Of a DNA stretch of 64,000 nt, positions 1-10,000 are shown piece after piece. The notes below the pieces were generated by a model. It was given only the letters and a program-made list of their open reading frames with translations, was not told the DNA's origin and searched no databases. Origin of the DNA: Yarrowia lipolytica. Its lineage: Eukaryota; Ascomycota; Dipodascomycetes; Dipodascales. Each line of letters begins with the position of its first letter. The first letter of the stretch is position 1. Both the position numbers and the translations under genes were made by a program. The stretch is taken from contig NC_090775.1 in the NCBI RefSeq assembly GCF_001761485.1, positions 3,045,001-3,109,000 of the forward strand. The letters run 5' to 3'.

Positions 1-863
1 ATGGGCAGACCCATTCGTCGGGCGTAAAAGCCAGCGAGAATGTCTCCAAAGTTACCAGTGGGGACAGAGTACTTGATGGCGGAGGAGGTGCCGAACTTCT
101 TCTGGACCTGGAAGAAGGAGTGGAAGTAGTAGGTGATCTGGGCGAGGATTCGGGCCCAGTTGATAGAGTTGACGGCACCGACGTGGTGCTTGGCGTTAAA
201 CTCGGCATCACCAAAGACCTGTTTAACAATGTCCTGGCAGTCGTCAAAGGTACCAGCAACGGAGATAGTGTGCACGTTGGCGTCAGAGACAGTCGTCATC
301 TGGTCCTCCTGGATGGGGGAGACTCGGCCGGTGGGGTACAGAATGAAGACAGAAACGTCCTTCTTGCCTCGCAGACCGTAGATGGCGGCGGAGCCGGTGT
401 CACCAGAGGTGGCTCCCACGACGGTAAGAGTATCTCGGTCGGTGCCCTCCTTGCCAACGTTCTTTCGGGTCAGGAAGTACTCAAACAGGTTGCCAACAAA
501 CTGCAGAGCCACGTCCTTGAAGGCGTAGGTGGGGCCGTGGAATAGCTCCAGCAGATAAAGCTGCTTCTCCTTGCTGAGCTCAACCACGGGGGTGACCTCG
601 TCGGATCGGAAAGTAGAGTAGGACCGGGTGACAAGCTCCTTCAGGTCGGTTCGCGAGATCTCAGACTCGGGAATGTACAGACTGAGAATCTCGAAGGCCA
701 ACTCGGCAAAGCTCAGATCGGCCCACTTGGTGAGGAAGTCGGAGGGCAGCTTGGGGATGGAGGTGGGAATGTAAAGACCTCCATCGGGGGCCAGACCCTT
801 CATGACGGCAGCCTCGAAGGAAATGGGCTCATTGGATGATCGCGTGGAAAAGTAGGTGGTCAT
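1..863 (-). CDS. THR4: Threonine synthase, N-terminal 287 residues (gene runs off the left edge)
   Basis: Last step of threonine synthesis: O-phosphohomoserine to threonine, PLP-dependent, cytosolic. The visible part starts MTTYFSTRSSNEPISFEAA and has the family's N-terminal block with ATDGGL-like APDGGLYIP. The PLP lysine is K116 in the block TYAFKDVALQF, followed by the GATSGDTGSAAI phosphate-cradle loop and, near the edge, SVPTGNFGDILAG. The start at 863 matches where fungal threonine synthases begin. An in-frame ATG at 932 would add 23 residues (MHHQPNSQINLFDPRQ...), but these look unlike the family. A Gcn4-type site lies 79 bp upstream of the chosen ATG, fitting general amino-acid control. 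The C-terminus, about 45 percent of the protein, lies outside the window. The identity is firm; only the start is debatable. Confidence 0.95.
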   Translation of the reverse strand, partial: MTTYFSTRSSNEPISFEAAVMKGLAPDGGLYIPTSIPKLPSDFLTKWADLSFAELAFEILSLYIPESEISRTDLKELVTRSYSTFRSDEVTPVVELSKEKQLYLLELFHGPTYAFKDVALQFVGNLFEYFLTRKNVGKEGTDRDTLTVVGATSGDTGSAAIYGLRGKKDVSVFILYPTGRVSPIQEDQMTTVSDANVHTISVAGTFDDCQDIVKQVFGDAEFNAKHHVGAVNSINWARILAQITYYFHSFFQVQKKFGTSSAIKYSVPTGNFGDILAGFYARRMGLP

Positions 864-1532
864 GGTGGTGAGGTACTTGTAGCACTGTCTGGGATCGAAC
901 AGGTTGATCTGAGAATTGGGTTGGTGATGCATTGGAGTGGTTGACTCATCGGTAGGGTAACTTTGGAAGGGACATCTAACTTGTGTTTGGAGGGTGATAA
1001 AGAATTAAAGGAGACTTGGGTTGGGAATTCTGTGCAATGGAGACTATTTCTACCCCACTCACAACTCTTTTCTATGTAAATATACCGTTTAGATGACATG
1101 TTCTACGGTGCTACGAAGTACATACTACTTGTACCCTCAAAAATGCATGTTGGGACAGGTTGAATTTTTGAAGTGAACTCCGACCAGAAAACGTGAGCAT
1201 GCTTTTTTTGAGCCGAGCAGAACGTATTATTGCAAAGAAAGAAGTTTGAGACATAGAAGCAAGACTTGAGCACTTGACTACGTGACACACACAGGTCAAC
1301 CACACTCTACACCCGCTGAAACTATCAGAGCCGGTATCGCTGTGACTCTTTCATATCCACACTTTCGTGGAGAATGCTGCATATAAGTCAGCCGCTCCTC
1401 CCTGCATGTAGAAGTGCGTGATGATTTTTCAACACGGTGTACAATGTTCGCCTCTTCGGCGAATAGCTATCTAAAAAAAGTCTTACAGTATGTTATATTT
1501 TATACCAACCCAACATCTTGTAATAATTGTGA
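864..1532. other. Spacer between DAL1 3' end and THR4 start
   Basis: This 669 bp holds the THR4 promoter and the DAL1 3' flank. Besides the Gcn4-type site there is a small perfect hairpin at 1447-1463 (TTCGCC / GGCGAA) and an ACACAC stretch near 1288. No coding frame with a plausible ATG and codon use was found. Confidence 0.5.
942..948. promoter_or_regulatory. Gcn4-type site TGACTCA upstream of THR4
   Basis: A perfect TGASTCA heptamer lies 79-85 bp upstream of the chosen THR4 ATG. Gcn4/CpcA binds this sequence in promoters of amino-acid biosynthesis genes across ascomycetes. Position and gene function agree, so it is a good functional candidate. A single 7-mer can still occur by chance: another copy at 26732-26738 has no obvious target. 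Confidence 0.55.
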
Positions 1533-2906
1533 TCACTCAGTTCGAGGCTCAAGAAGCAGAGAGCCAAGAGGCTTGAGAGACATGCCCTCCTCGGTGTCAT
1601 AAACGACCTGGCCCCGAACAATGGTTCGTCGCACCTCTCCCACCAAAGTGCCATCCTTGTAGGGTGAGATCTTGTTCTTGAAATGCAGCTTGTCGGTGGT
1701 GATCTTGACCTTGGCCTCGGGATCAAAGATGCAGAAGTCAGCATCCTTACCCTCCTTGATGGAACCCTTGGACTTGAGCAGACCCACCTGCTCGGCAGTG
1801 TTGTAACTGCACCACTTGGAAATGTCTGCAACAGTCACATTTCGGCCGTCCTTTCGAGCAGTGGTCCACAGAATGGGTAGGCCCAGTCCGACGGAGGCAA
1901 TTCCACCCCAAGCCTTGAAAAAGTCCCCGGTCTGCAAGTCCTTGAGATTGGGGGTGCAGGGAGAGTGGTCTGAGACGACCGAGGTCACCACACCGTCTTC
2001 TAGGGCCTTCCACAGCAGGGATCTGTTGTCTTCCGTCCGAATAGGGGGGCAGCACTTGTGCTGGGTGGACTTCTCGGGGATGGACTCGGCAGCGAAATGG
2101 AGGTAGTGGAAACAGGTTTCCACAGACAGAGGAACACCCTCCTCCTTGGCCTTTTTGATGATGGGAACAGCCTCGGCAGTAGCCAGATGAACAATGTGAA
2201 GCTTCACGTCTGGCGAGGATTTGGAGGCCTCAATGATTGAGTTGATGGCGGTCAATTCCAGCTTGTCCGGTCGAGAGTGCAAGAAGGACATGTAAGACTT
2301 GGGGTCTGCATTGGGAGGAAGGTCTGTAGACTCTCCATTAGCCATCTCGGCGTGGAACATGAATATGGTGGGGTGTCCCTCAATGGCTTTGAGGGCCTTC
2401 TTGACATCCGGAACCTCCAGGCAGGGGAACTCATCCACCCCAGACTCAATGAGGAAGCACTTGAAGCCTCGAACTCCCTTTTCGATGAGAGGAACGAGAT
2501 CCTCGGAGTTACCTGGGATGGCACCTCCCCAGAATCCCACATCGACCCAGCACTGGCCACGCGCAGCTGCTAGCTTTGTGTCAAAGTTGGCCACGGTGGT
2601 AGTGGGAGGAATGGCGTTAAGAGGCATATCAATGACGGTGGTGACTCCTCCAGCAGCCGCGGCCTTGGTGCCAGTGGCGAATCCCTCCCATTCGGTTCGT
2701 CCAGGCTCATTGAGATGCACATGCGCGTCGACCAGGCCAGGAAGAATCACTTGCTCAGGGGGAACGGACATGAAATCGTCGACATCCAAATCTCCATTGT
2801 TGATGAGTCCCTTGTGGATTTTGTGGATCTTGGTGTCGTACAGAATGGTCACCTCGGTTGGTTCCGAGGCGCCCTCCAGAAGAGCTCGGCCGGCAATAGC
2901 TTTCAT
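1533..2906 (-). CDS. DAL1: Allantoinase
   Basis: Hydrolyses allantoin to allantoate, the first step of using allantoin as a nitrogen source. It is a 457-residue amidohydrolase, close to the usual 460. The two-zinc centre is complete: H62 and H64 in DAHVHLNEPGRTEWEG, the lysine to be carboxylated K149 in RGFKCFL, H185 in FHAEMA, H240 in HIVHLATAEA and D313 in VVSDHSPC. The gene is uninterrupted and starts at an ATG preceded by a (GT)n-rich leader. One GATAAG at 2937-2942 lies about 30 bp upstream, compatible with GATA-factor control by nitrogen source, but a single site is weak evidence. No other allantoin gene is seen nearby, so this window shows no DAL cluster like that of Saccharomyces. Dihydropyrimidinase is the main alternative; the EPGRTEWEG block and length favour allantoinase. 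Confidence 0.95.
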   Translation of the reverse strand: MKAIAGRALLEGASEPTEVTILYDTKIHKIHKGLINNGDLDVDDFMSVPPEQVILPGLVDAHVHLNEPGRTEWEGFATGTKAAAAGGVTTVIDMPLNAIPPTTTVANFDTKLAAARGQCWVDVGFWGGAIPGNSEDLVPLIEKGVRGFKCFLIESGVDEFPCLEVPDVKKALKAIEGHPTIFMFHAEMANGESTDLPPNADPKSYMSFLHSRPDKLELTAINSIIEASKSSPDVKLHIVHLATAEAVPIIKKAKEEGVPLSVETCFHYLHFAAESIPEKSTQHKCCPPIRTEDNRSLLWKALEDGVVTSVVSDHSPCTPNLKDLQTGDFFKAWGGIASVGLGLPILWTTARKDGRNVTVADISKWCSYNTAEQVGLLKSKGSIKEGKDADFCIFDPEAKVKITTDKLHFKNKISPYKDGTLVGEVRRTIVRGQVVYDTEEGMSLKPLGSLLLEPRTE

Positions 2907-2936
2907 TGTGTGTGTGTAGTGTGTAGTGTGTGGTGT

Positions 2937-2942
2937 GATAAG
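2937..2942 (+). promoter_or_regulatory. GATAAG element next to DAL1
   Basis: A GATAAG hexamer 31-36 bp upstream of the allantoinase ATG. GATA factors (Gln3/Nil1/AreA type) bind such sites in nitrogen-catabolite genes. This is inference from one short motif, and it may lie in the 5' UTR. Confidence 0.3.
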
Positions 2943-3286
2943 AGAGAAATACGATTGTTGATCTGGGCATCTACAAGCACTCTTATTGCCATGATGATTA
3001 ACTTTCGATTAGGGTTCCATCCTGGTAACATTTCCCGGGCCACAGACGCACAACTTATAGGATCTTCTAACAAAGATTTCGAGGCTATCAAGGTTTTTAT
3101 CAACTCGGATGACATTCCCGACGAATCTGTAAAATTTGCCAGTCGTCTACTAGTCCATGTCACCCAGTATCAAACTTCGAGATCCAGAGTCGCCCATCGC
3201 CGAACCCTAATTTTTTAGTATGAAAACTAAACGCCTATCTCATGCATCCGAAGGTCAGGTGGGGTGGAGGCCGGCGGAATAGCCGA

Positions 3287-3304
3287 GGGGGGGGGGGGGG
3301 GGGG
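3287..3304 (+). repeat. G homopolymer, 18 bases
   Basis: An uninterrupted run of 18 G on the plus strand, about 380 bp upstream of the DAL1 ATG. A tract this long can form a G-quadruplex-like structure, and its exact length is prone to sequencing error. Confidence 0.9.
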
Positions 3305-4027
3305 CTCTTCAGGGGTGCAAATTACAAAGAAAAATATATCGAATTTGTCCATTTTAAGTAACGTGCTAAAAACATCCGATGATTAAAGGTCTTTTTCATG
3401 TACAAAACACATCTGTGGAAGTTTGCTGTGGCAGATCATGTGTCTTGCGAAATTAAAATGAGCCTCTGAGACATGCAAGCGTCCTCGCATATATGTGTGG
3501 TTCGAGATTGGAGAGATTTGGGGGATGACTGTTCGCTTAGTTGCACCGCCTCTTATTGATGGGTGAAGCCCTTAGACAGCATGTGTCTTCTCACTTTTCA
3601 ATCGCGGAGTTCTGACATTTACTCGTAATCTTCTACTGTGTAGTGGCTTGATGCCTTGAACTTTTCCATATGGCAACAATCATACTATTACAGTACGATT
3701 CGAATCATCCTGGGAGCTCAATGTGGTGTGGTTTTGTGAATATCCTGGTAGCTTCTGATAGCTTACTCAGATGCTTCATATAGCATTGTTTCCTACATAC
3801 TGTACCTCTCCATATCATACCTTCCATTGATCTGCGTCTTGATGACTAAACAATATGAACCCATGATATGTGAATCAGAACAAGGCAGATTTCACGGTGG
3901 TACATATCATGGGCAAGTAGCTACACTTCTTCGCACTGGAACGTCTTCACCAACTCATAGACACCACATCCGTCCTCATCTCTCTGCCAATGATCTCAAG
4001 ATCAATTGTCTATAAATATACTATACA

Positions 4028-4693
4028 TCACGCGCTCTTGTCCACGTCTCGTTCGCCAATGATGTACACCTCAATGAGATATACCTGTGTAACAGCCACC
4101 AATATGGTCAGAGCCACAATTCCCAGGTTGCCGCGGCTAAAGTTGACAGCCACCTTGTGTGTCACGTCGATGTCTTCATTCAGCCGATCCCATAGGTCGT
4201 CCAACTTCGAGTAGCTTCGAGATACAGCCAGTTCGACCTTTGTGAGCTGGTCTTCGACCCCCTCGTACTCAGCTGCGGCTTCGATGGTGCCTGGGTGGAT
4301 GGGGTTCTTTTGTTCATGCGTAAGAGGTTCCATCAATGGATCCTCCACCGAGTTGTACATGAACTCGATCTTCTTCTCGGGGAAATATGGCAGCACGTGC
4401 CGGAAGCAAAACTGATACTCGCCCCAGCTCTTGGACAAAAATTTCTTCTTTATGATCTTGAGCTTGGTTCTGTCTTCGGTGACAATGTTTTTGGCCGGAT
4501 CTCGGACCACAAACTGCAGACCCGAAGCGCCACCCTTCTCCACCTTATAGGAGTACTCTATGAAGTTTCCGATTTTGCGCACATCTTCGTAGAAGCAGTT
4601 TTCTGTGCCGGGTTCCAAGAGAAATCTGAACCTCGCGTCATGAGCGTAAGTGAATGATGCCAGAAGAAGAGCCAGAAGAAGTATTAGTCTCAT
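4028..4693 (-). CDS. p24 family (EMP24/GP25L) cargo receptor
   Basis: Type I membrane protein of 221 residues cycling between ER and Golgi in COPII/COPI vesicles. Domain order is standard: signal peptide (about 1-17, MRLILLLALLLASFTYA), GOLD domain with the cysteine pair C33/C96, a membrane-proximal helical region (about 135-180) predicted to form the coiled coil of p24 hetero-oligomers, and one membrane span (about 190-207). The odd part is the tail. Typical p24 tails carry an aromatic pair and a basic pair near the C-terminus; here the protein ends VYIIGERDVDKSA with neither KKXX nor a clear FF. I cannot assign it to a named yeast subfamily (Erp1-6, Emp24, Erv25); the p24 fold assignment is firm. 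The start is the only ATG giving a signal peptide. Confidence 0.9.
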   Translation of the reverse strand: MRLILLLALLLASFTYAHDARFRFLLEPGTENCFYEDVRKIGNFIEYSYKVEKGGASGLQFVVRDPAKNIVTEDRTKLKIIKKKFLSKSWGEYQFCFRHVLPYFPEKKIEFMYNSVEDPLMEPLTHEQKNPIHPGTIEAAAEYEGVEDQLTKVELAVSRSYSKLDDLWDRLNEDIDVTHKVAVNFSRGNLGIVALTILVAVTQVYLIEVYIIGERDVDKSA

Positions 4694-5864
4694 GTTGCGG
4701 ATGAAGTGTCAAGTGTGAATTTCAAATAAAGATTGTAGCGAAGGGAAATGGATTGAGGATGAATGTAATCAATGATTGTAGAAGGCGAAAAATGGGGTCA
4801 AACAACCTAGCATTCAAGTGAATCTCAATTGTCGTATTGTTATCGAAAAGTCGCGAATGATGCGTCCCACCTTCACTGGATGTCCACCAAATGTCCCGGG
4901 TGTGGAAAGGCGACTAGAACAACAATTGCCGCAGGCAGACGAAGGGGCAATATCGTGACCGGTAGCGTTCTTTTAAGACTGTTTACTGGCCCTGAAAGAT
5001 ACTAAAACTTGAGGGTTCTGCAAGCATCGTTTATGCAACTTTATGCATACCAGAGACACCAAAACAGAGGCCGTTGAGGGTGTTTAGATTACCGAGAGGG
5101 CGAAGAATATTATCCACTCGGCGTGAAACATCTTTATATTTATACTAATGCCTTCTCCTTATGAGATGCTGCCTATTATCTGTTCTTTTGAACAGTGTCC
5201 CTTTTCACGCGGACTATTTAAGTTGGGTGCCGTTCATTTGATGAAAACACAGAAAACAGGGTGTATTGTGGGCTATCTCTCAATCTACAGTATGGTACAG
5301 CAGTGATAAAACACCAAAGATTGACGTGCCAAAGGATAACTGTTTGTGATGGAAGAATCCACCATCCCCCAAGTCCTAGATTGTCGTGCACCCCGCTAGA
5401 TCTGTATCTGATGCACCTGCATTTCACCTGAGGCATTTACGAGCTGCTTGAGACCTGACTGATAACGTATATTTTTAATGTGTTGCGGAATCCTACCTGG
5501 GCGGACTCAATTAAAAGATGGGTGACCCCCGTTACACCTTGGAGATATGACCTCGGATCGTGTCTCACAAAATACGACGTGTTTAAGTATATATCGGCAG
5601 TAAAGGTAGTGTGCGGTTGTGCGGGGTTGTGATAATGACTTAGGTGTCGCTGGAGCGAGTAAAGAGACTCAAGAAGATATTTATGGACGGAAACAGACCT
5701 TCCGATGACTTGTTCTTCATTTTAACACTCCAAACTTCCTATTACATACTAGACCAGGTTTCAATGTTTTTATTTTTATCACTGGATCTAAACAAGCCTA
5801 AATAGAGTTGCGGAAATCCGAAAATGGACCGTAATTAAGAGCTGCAGACCGGCGTTTAAACGGG

Positions 5865-5872
5865 TGACGTCA
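5865..5872. promoter_or_regulatory. CRE-type palindrome TGACGTCA
   Basis: Perfect 8-base ATF/CREB-type site in the p24/CDC7 divergent region, about 1.15 kb from either start codon. One of five perfect copies in the window, all intergenic. Confidence 0.4.
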
Positions 5873-6711
5873 TAATAGAGCACCCTTCCAAACGAGACGA
5901 TTTGATAAATGGCCAGGATTTTATATCCGAGTATTTATAGATGTGGTAAAATACCGGGAGTAAGTAATCTATTGAGCACCTACTGTAGTACGATCGCTTA
6001 GTTTTTACTTGCAAGTCTAGTTGACTCTTGCTTACAGAAGGTCATTTATGGGAGATGCATCTGATTGCCTGGAGGTGTGTGCTATGTACATACTATAGAT
6101 TCCTCATGCTGGCTCAGTCCGCAATATAAGATGGGCCAAAGTAAATTGCAACAACACATTAGCCCCCCTTACACTCAGATCATTGGGGTGATAGACAGGA
6201 TCTCCAGGCAGCCCGAAAACATTGAGAAACATGCCCAACCCTAACTAGGAAGCTTCCCAGTGTTCTGTAGCCACCTTGTTGAAGGAAGAGAGTAGCATAA
6301 TACTGTAGGTTGGTGGATATACTACGGGTCGAGCTGTGACATATGTGGCGTATAATGTCTGTTTATTTTTGCCACTCACGTGATTTCACCGGCTCTAGTG
6401 ACTTTTGCCCTTTGAGAGACGTAGTAACGGTCTTGCATTGTCAGTAAGGGTCCCGTGTTTGGAGAAATGGTGGTGGGTCCAGAGAATTGTAGATACTTGT
6501 ACAAGTAGATGTGTTTCGAAGAAGAGAAGAAGGCGAGATTATCCTACAACAGCCCCAAAACAAATACAGAATGGCACTTAAACTCCCCTTTTATTTATTC
6601 ATAAGTCTTCTTGCACTTCTACATATTCCTATATCTACGCCTCTTCTTTGCCACACGCCAGGACAAGGTTCCAACAATAGCATTGCTAAAATTCAAATTA
6701 GGGTGGTGTTC

Positions 6712-6717
6712 ACGCGT
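6712..6717. promoter_or_regulatory. MCB-like ACGCGT (distal) upstream of CDC7
   Basis: ACGCGT, the MluI cell-cycle box bound by MBF in yeasts, 309-314 bp upstream of the CDC7 ATG. A second copy lies at 6943-6948. The hexamer occurs several more times in the window, so the pairing at a G1/S gene is only suggestive. Confidence 0.3.
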
Positions 6718-6942
6718 TTATTTGGTTTGGGAGTTAGGAGGGAAAGGCTCGAGAAAACAGTGTCGGAACAGGACATCATAAGAAGGGTGTGGAAGTGGAT
6801 TTTAGGGGGATTCAACAAATAAAAATGCTTTGAAGAAGTGACGGATTAATTTGGGAGCTCTACAAATCCTCCACCTTACGTACAACGCCGGGAAAATCCC
6901 TTTTGAACAAACCTAAAAACCCAAGGTTAGGGAAGGCAGCAC

Positions 6943-6948
6943 ACGCGT
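6943..6948. promoter_or_regulatory. MCB-like ACGCGT (proximal) upstream of CDC7
   Basis: Second ACGCGT, 78-83 bp upstream of the chosen CDC7 ATG. It may be in the promoter or the leader. See the distal copy for limits. Confidence 0.3.
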
Positions 6949-7025
6949 CACTGTGCCAGTGTACAACCAGAAACAATATTAAGGTGTCTGTCAAAAAACC
7001 TGAACATACCTCTCACCACAGACCA

Positions 7026-10000
7026 ATGCTCCGAGACGTGAGCAAGTCGACTCTCAACATTATGGAAGCAGGTGCCACGGACACGTGTGGGCGCGACGGC
7101 GACGGACTCCACGACGCTCGCTCGCAGGTCGAGCCACAACACGTGGACTACGCCATCAACGACGACTCGGTGATACCCGACTCGGAGTGCGAGCAGGAGG
7201 TGCTCAACACGGACTACGTCGGCGGCGTGAGCAAGTCCCACAGACAGGGCCATCAAGGGGGTGTGGTGGAAGACACCACGTTCAGCGATCTTCTGGAAAT
7301 GAACATCAACTTTGCCCCGGGATCCATGGAGGTGGGCGAGTTGCGGACGGAGGAAGTCACGCCCGAGGTGGAGGAGTGTTTTCGGGGTTTTGAGCGCCAA
7401 ATGATGAGCCACGTGAGCCACAGCAACGTGAGCCACAGCAACGTGAGCCACAGCAACGTGAGCCACAACTCCATGCTCGGAAGCTATCCGATCCAGAGCC
7501 ACTGTGGATCCATAGGCCAGAGCCTAGGGTATTTCGCCAGTGAGGAACTGACTGAGGTGGAAAAAGGGACCATTCATGATGAGCGGGAGCAGGAACAGAA
7601 GCAAGAACAGGAACAGAAGCAAGAGCAGGAACAGGAGGAGCAGATGGAGGAGGGTAATGAAGAACAGAGCAACGAACAGCCCGTGACTGAACAGTCGGAG
7701 TCTGTTAGTGGAAGCGAGGAGGGTCAGGAGGTTGAGGCAAGTGAAGCTGGTGTTCTAGCTGTCATTGAAGATGAAGTTAGAGAGAATGGCGAGCCTGGTG
7801 GAGCGGGCGATTCTTCTCATGCCATTGAAATCACATCTACTAGTCCTTCCAAGATCGAGATTGCTATTGAAGATGAAGGTGAAGGTGAAGATGAAGATGA
7901 AGATGAAGGTGAGGCTGAAGTAGACGAAGAGGCAGAAGAAGTCGAAGACGAGCTAGAAGCCGAGTCAGAGACTACGCCAAAGGTTTCTGCGTCCGAAAAC
8001 GAGTTCTCACACACATCGCACTTTGAAACTCCAGCAGCTGAGACTCCAAAACACGACGAGGAGGTTATCGCAGTTGAAGCCGATCAAGACGTGTCCATGA
8101 TGAACGTGAGCATGGACCGAACCAACCACGATGTGAGCATGGCAGAAACAACTGCAGTGGTCAACACCACTAGTGGAGATACTACTGTCACAGACGAAGC
8201 TTCTACAGCTCTAACAGCACCCACTACACACACACATGCAGAAGACACTGCATCGCAGGCTACTGTTTCGCGTGAGTCGTCAGCCCAAGTTGGAGCAACT
8301 CTCGGAACAAGTGCCAAGCCCGAAGAAACAGAAGGAGATACAACAGTCACTGTGACGGCCTCTGCTACTCCAGAGAACACAGGTATGGACGAGGGTCCTC
8401 CTGTCCTATCTCTCTTGGACGTAGATGGTGATGTCCATATGGAGATGCAAGAGGCCAATGGTGAGGTTAATGAGCGCGATACACATGGGGAGGATACACA
8501 TGAGGAGGAGGAGGAGATGACAGGGGAGGACGGCGACGAGCTGGCAGATGGCGAAGACTACGATATGGCAGGCGAAGCAGACGAGCAACCACAGAAACAG
8601 ACTATTACAGAGACTGCTCCAACAGTGTCACCGGTTGCATCTTTCCCAGCACTTCCCATGAACACAGCTAGACTTACTCGGGAACACAAGACGATTCCCG
8701 GTGAGGTAACACCAGAAGCCAAATTGATTCCAGGTGAAGTTCCTGGTGAGAAGCGTCTCATTCCTGGTGAGAAGCCTGTTGCCGGTTCTACGAAGAAGCC
8801 CATCCCAGGAGAGATTCTATCTGCCAAACGACCTCTTCTTGACGAGACTCCCGTGTCTCGATCAGCTCCCACTGTTGCCACATCTAAACTCATTCCTGGA
8901 GAGGTTCCTCGAAACACATCATCATCATCATCATCTGCATCTAAGATTCTTCAGCCGACACCACGAGTGGCATTGTCAATGAAGCCTCCGGAGTCGCTGG
9001 TTTCGAGTGTTCGAGCATCGTCTCAGCCTCCTCGTCAGCTGACTCCCATTCCCAATCTTTCGCATTCCGACGCTCTTCCAGAAGACCCTACCGACCAGGC
9101 TCGACAGGCTCTGGCTCGAAAAAGACCTCTCCCCAAGCGTCCCCAGGGCCGTAAGATCTCTCACGAGACCACTCTGGAGCTGCAGAACTTCGAGTTGTCT
9201 TGCAAGGGTCTTTCTGATCACTATCGGCTTCTGGACAAGGTTGGCGAGGGTACTTTCTCCTCAGTCTACCTTGCCGAAGACATTCATTACGACCTCAAGC
9301 GTGAATTTGCTGCTCGGAAGAAGCAGAACCAGTCGTCCAGCCACTGGAAGTCTCCCCCTTTGAACTCCAAGAAGCGGATTCGATTGCTGGAGCGTTCAAA
9401 CACAGATATCCATCGGGGTCCACTTGTGGCCATCAAGCGCATCTACGTGACGTCTTCGCCCAAACGAATTCTTAACGAAATCAAGATTCTTGACGCGCTC
9501 TCAGGCTACGACAATATATCGCCACTGTTAAAGGTGATGCGCCATGAGGACCAAATTCTCGCGGTACTGCCGTACTTTGAGCATCAGGATTTTCGGTCGC
9601 TGTACAAAACCGGCTCCAAGACGGACATCCGTATTTATATTACCCAGCTGTGCCAGGCCCTCAAGTTTGTGCATTCCAAGGACATCATCCACCGAGACAT
9701 CAAGCCTACCAACTTCCTCTACGACCGTCACCGACGGTACGGGGTGCTGGTGGACTTTGGACTGGCAGAAGTGCAGTCATTTTCGACGTCCAATCCCTGT
9801 GTGTGTGTTTCTCAGGAAAACCAGAAACGTATTTTGGGCTCGGCGTGGGAGCTCAAGCCCAAGGGCTCATACGAGAAGAACGACGTGCGGTCTGGCCGGC
9901 GAAGCAACCGAGCAGGTACTCGAGGCTTTCGAGCCCCCGAGGTGCTGTTCAAGTGCACCTGCCAGACGACCCAGATCGACATGTGGTCCGTGGGCGTGAT

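Larger units (their letters stand above)
2907..4027. other. Intergenic region with an 18-G homopolymer
   Basis: About 1.1 kb between the DAL1 start and the p24 3' end. It holds the DAL1 promoter, a G18 tract at 3287-3304 and AT-rich DNA. Short frames here lack family resemblance and biased codons. No RNA gene recognised. Confidence 0.5.
4694..7025. other. Long divergent intergenic region p24 / CDC7
   Basis: About 2.3 kb between the divergent p24 and CDC7 genes. It contains a TGACGTCA at 5865-5872, two ACGCGT hexamers close to CDC7, and a short frame at 6571-6822. That frame would encode 83 residues starting with a hydrophobic stretch, but codon use is not biased and no homologue is recognised. 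No tRNA, snRNA or 5S rRNA signature was found. Confidence 0.5.

Noticed and set aside
5505-5550. GGGTGACC segment recalling the 5S rRNA 3' half
   Set aside because: The rest of the 5S sequence and its internal promoter are absent; dispersed 5S genes are known in Yarrowia, so it was checked.
6571-6822. 83-codon frame with a signal-peptide-like start upstream of CDC7
   Set aside because: Random-looking codon use, no homologue recognised, and it overlaps the CDC7 promoter; too weak to call.
6903-7025. Upstream extension of CDC7
   Set aside because: The frame is open but begins at TTG; a eukaryotic start at the ATG of 7026 is far more likely.
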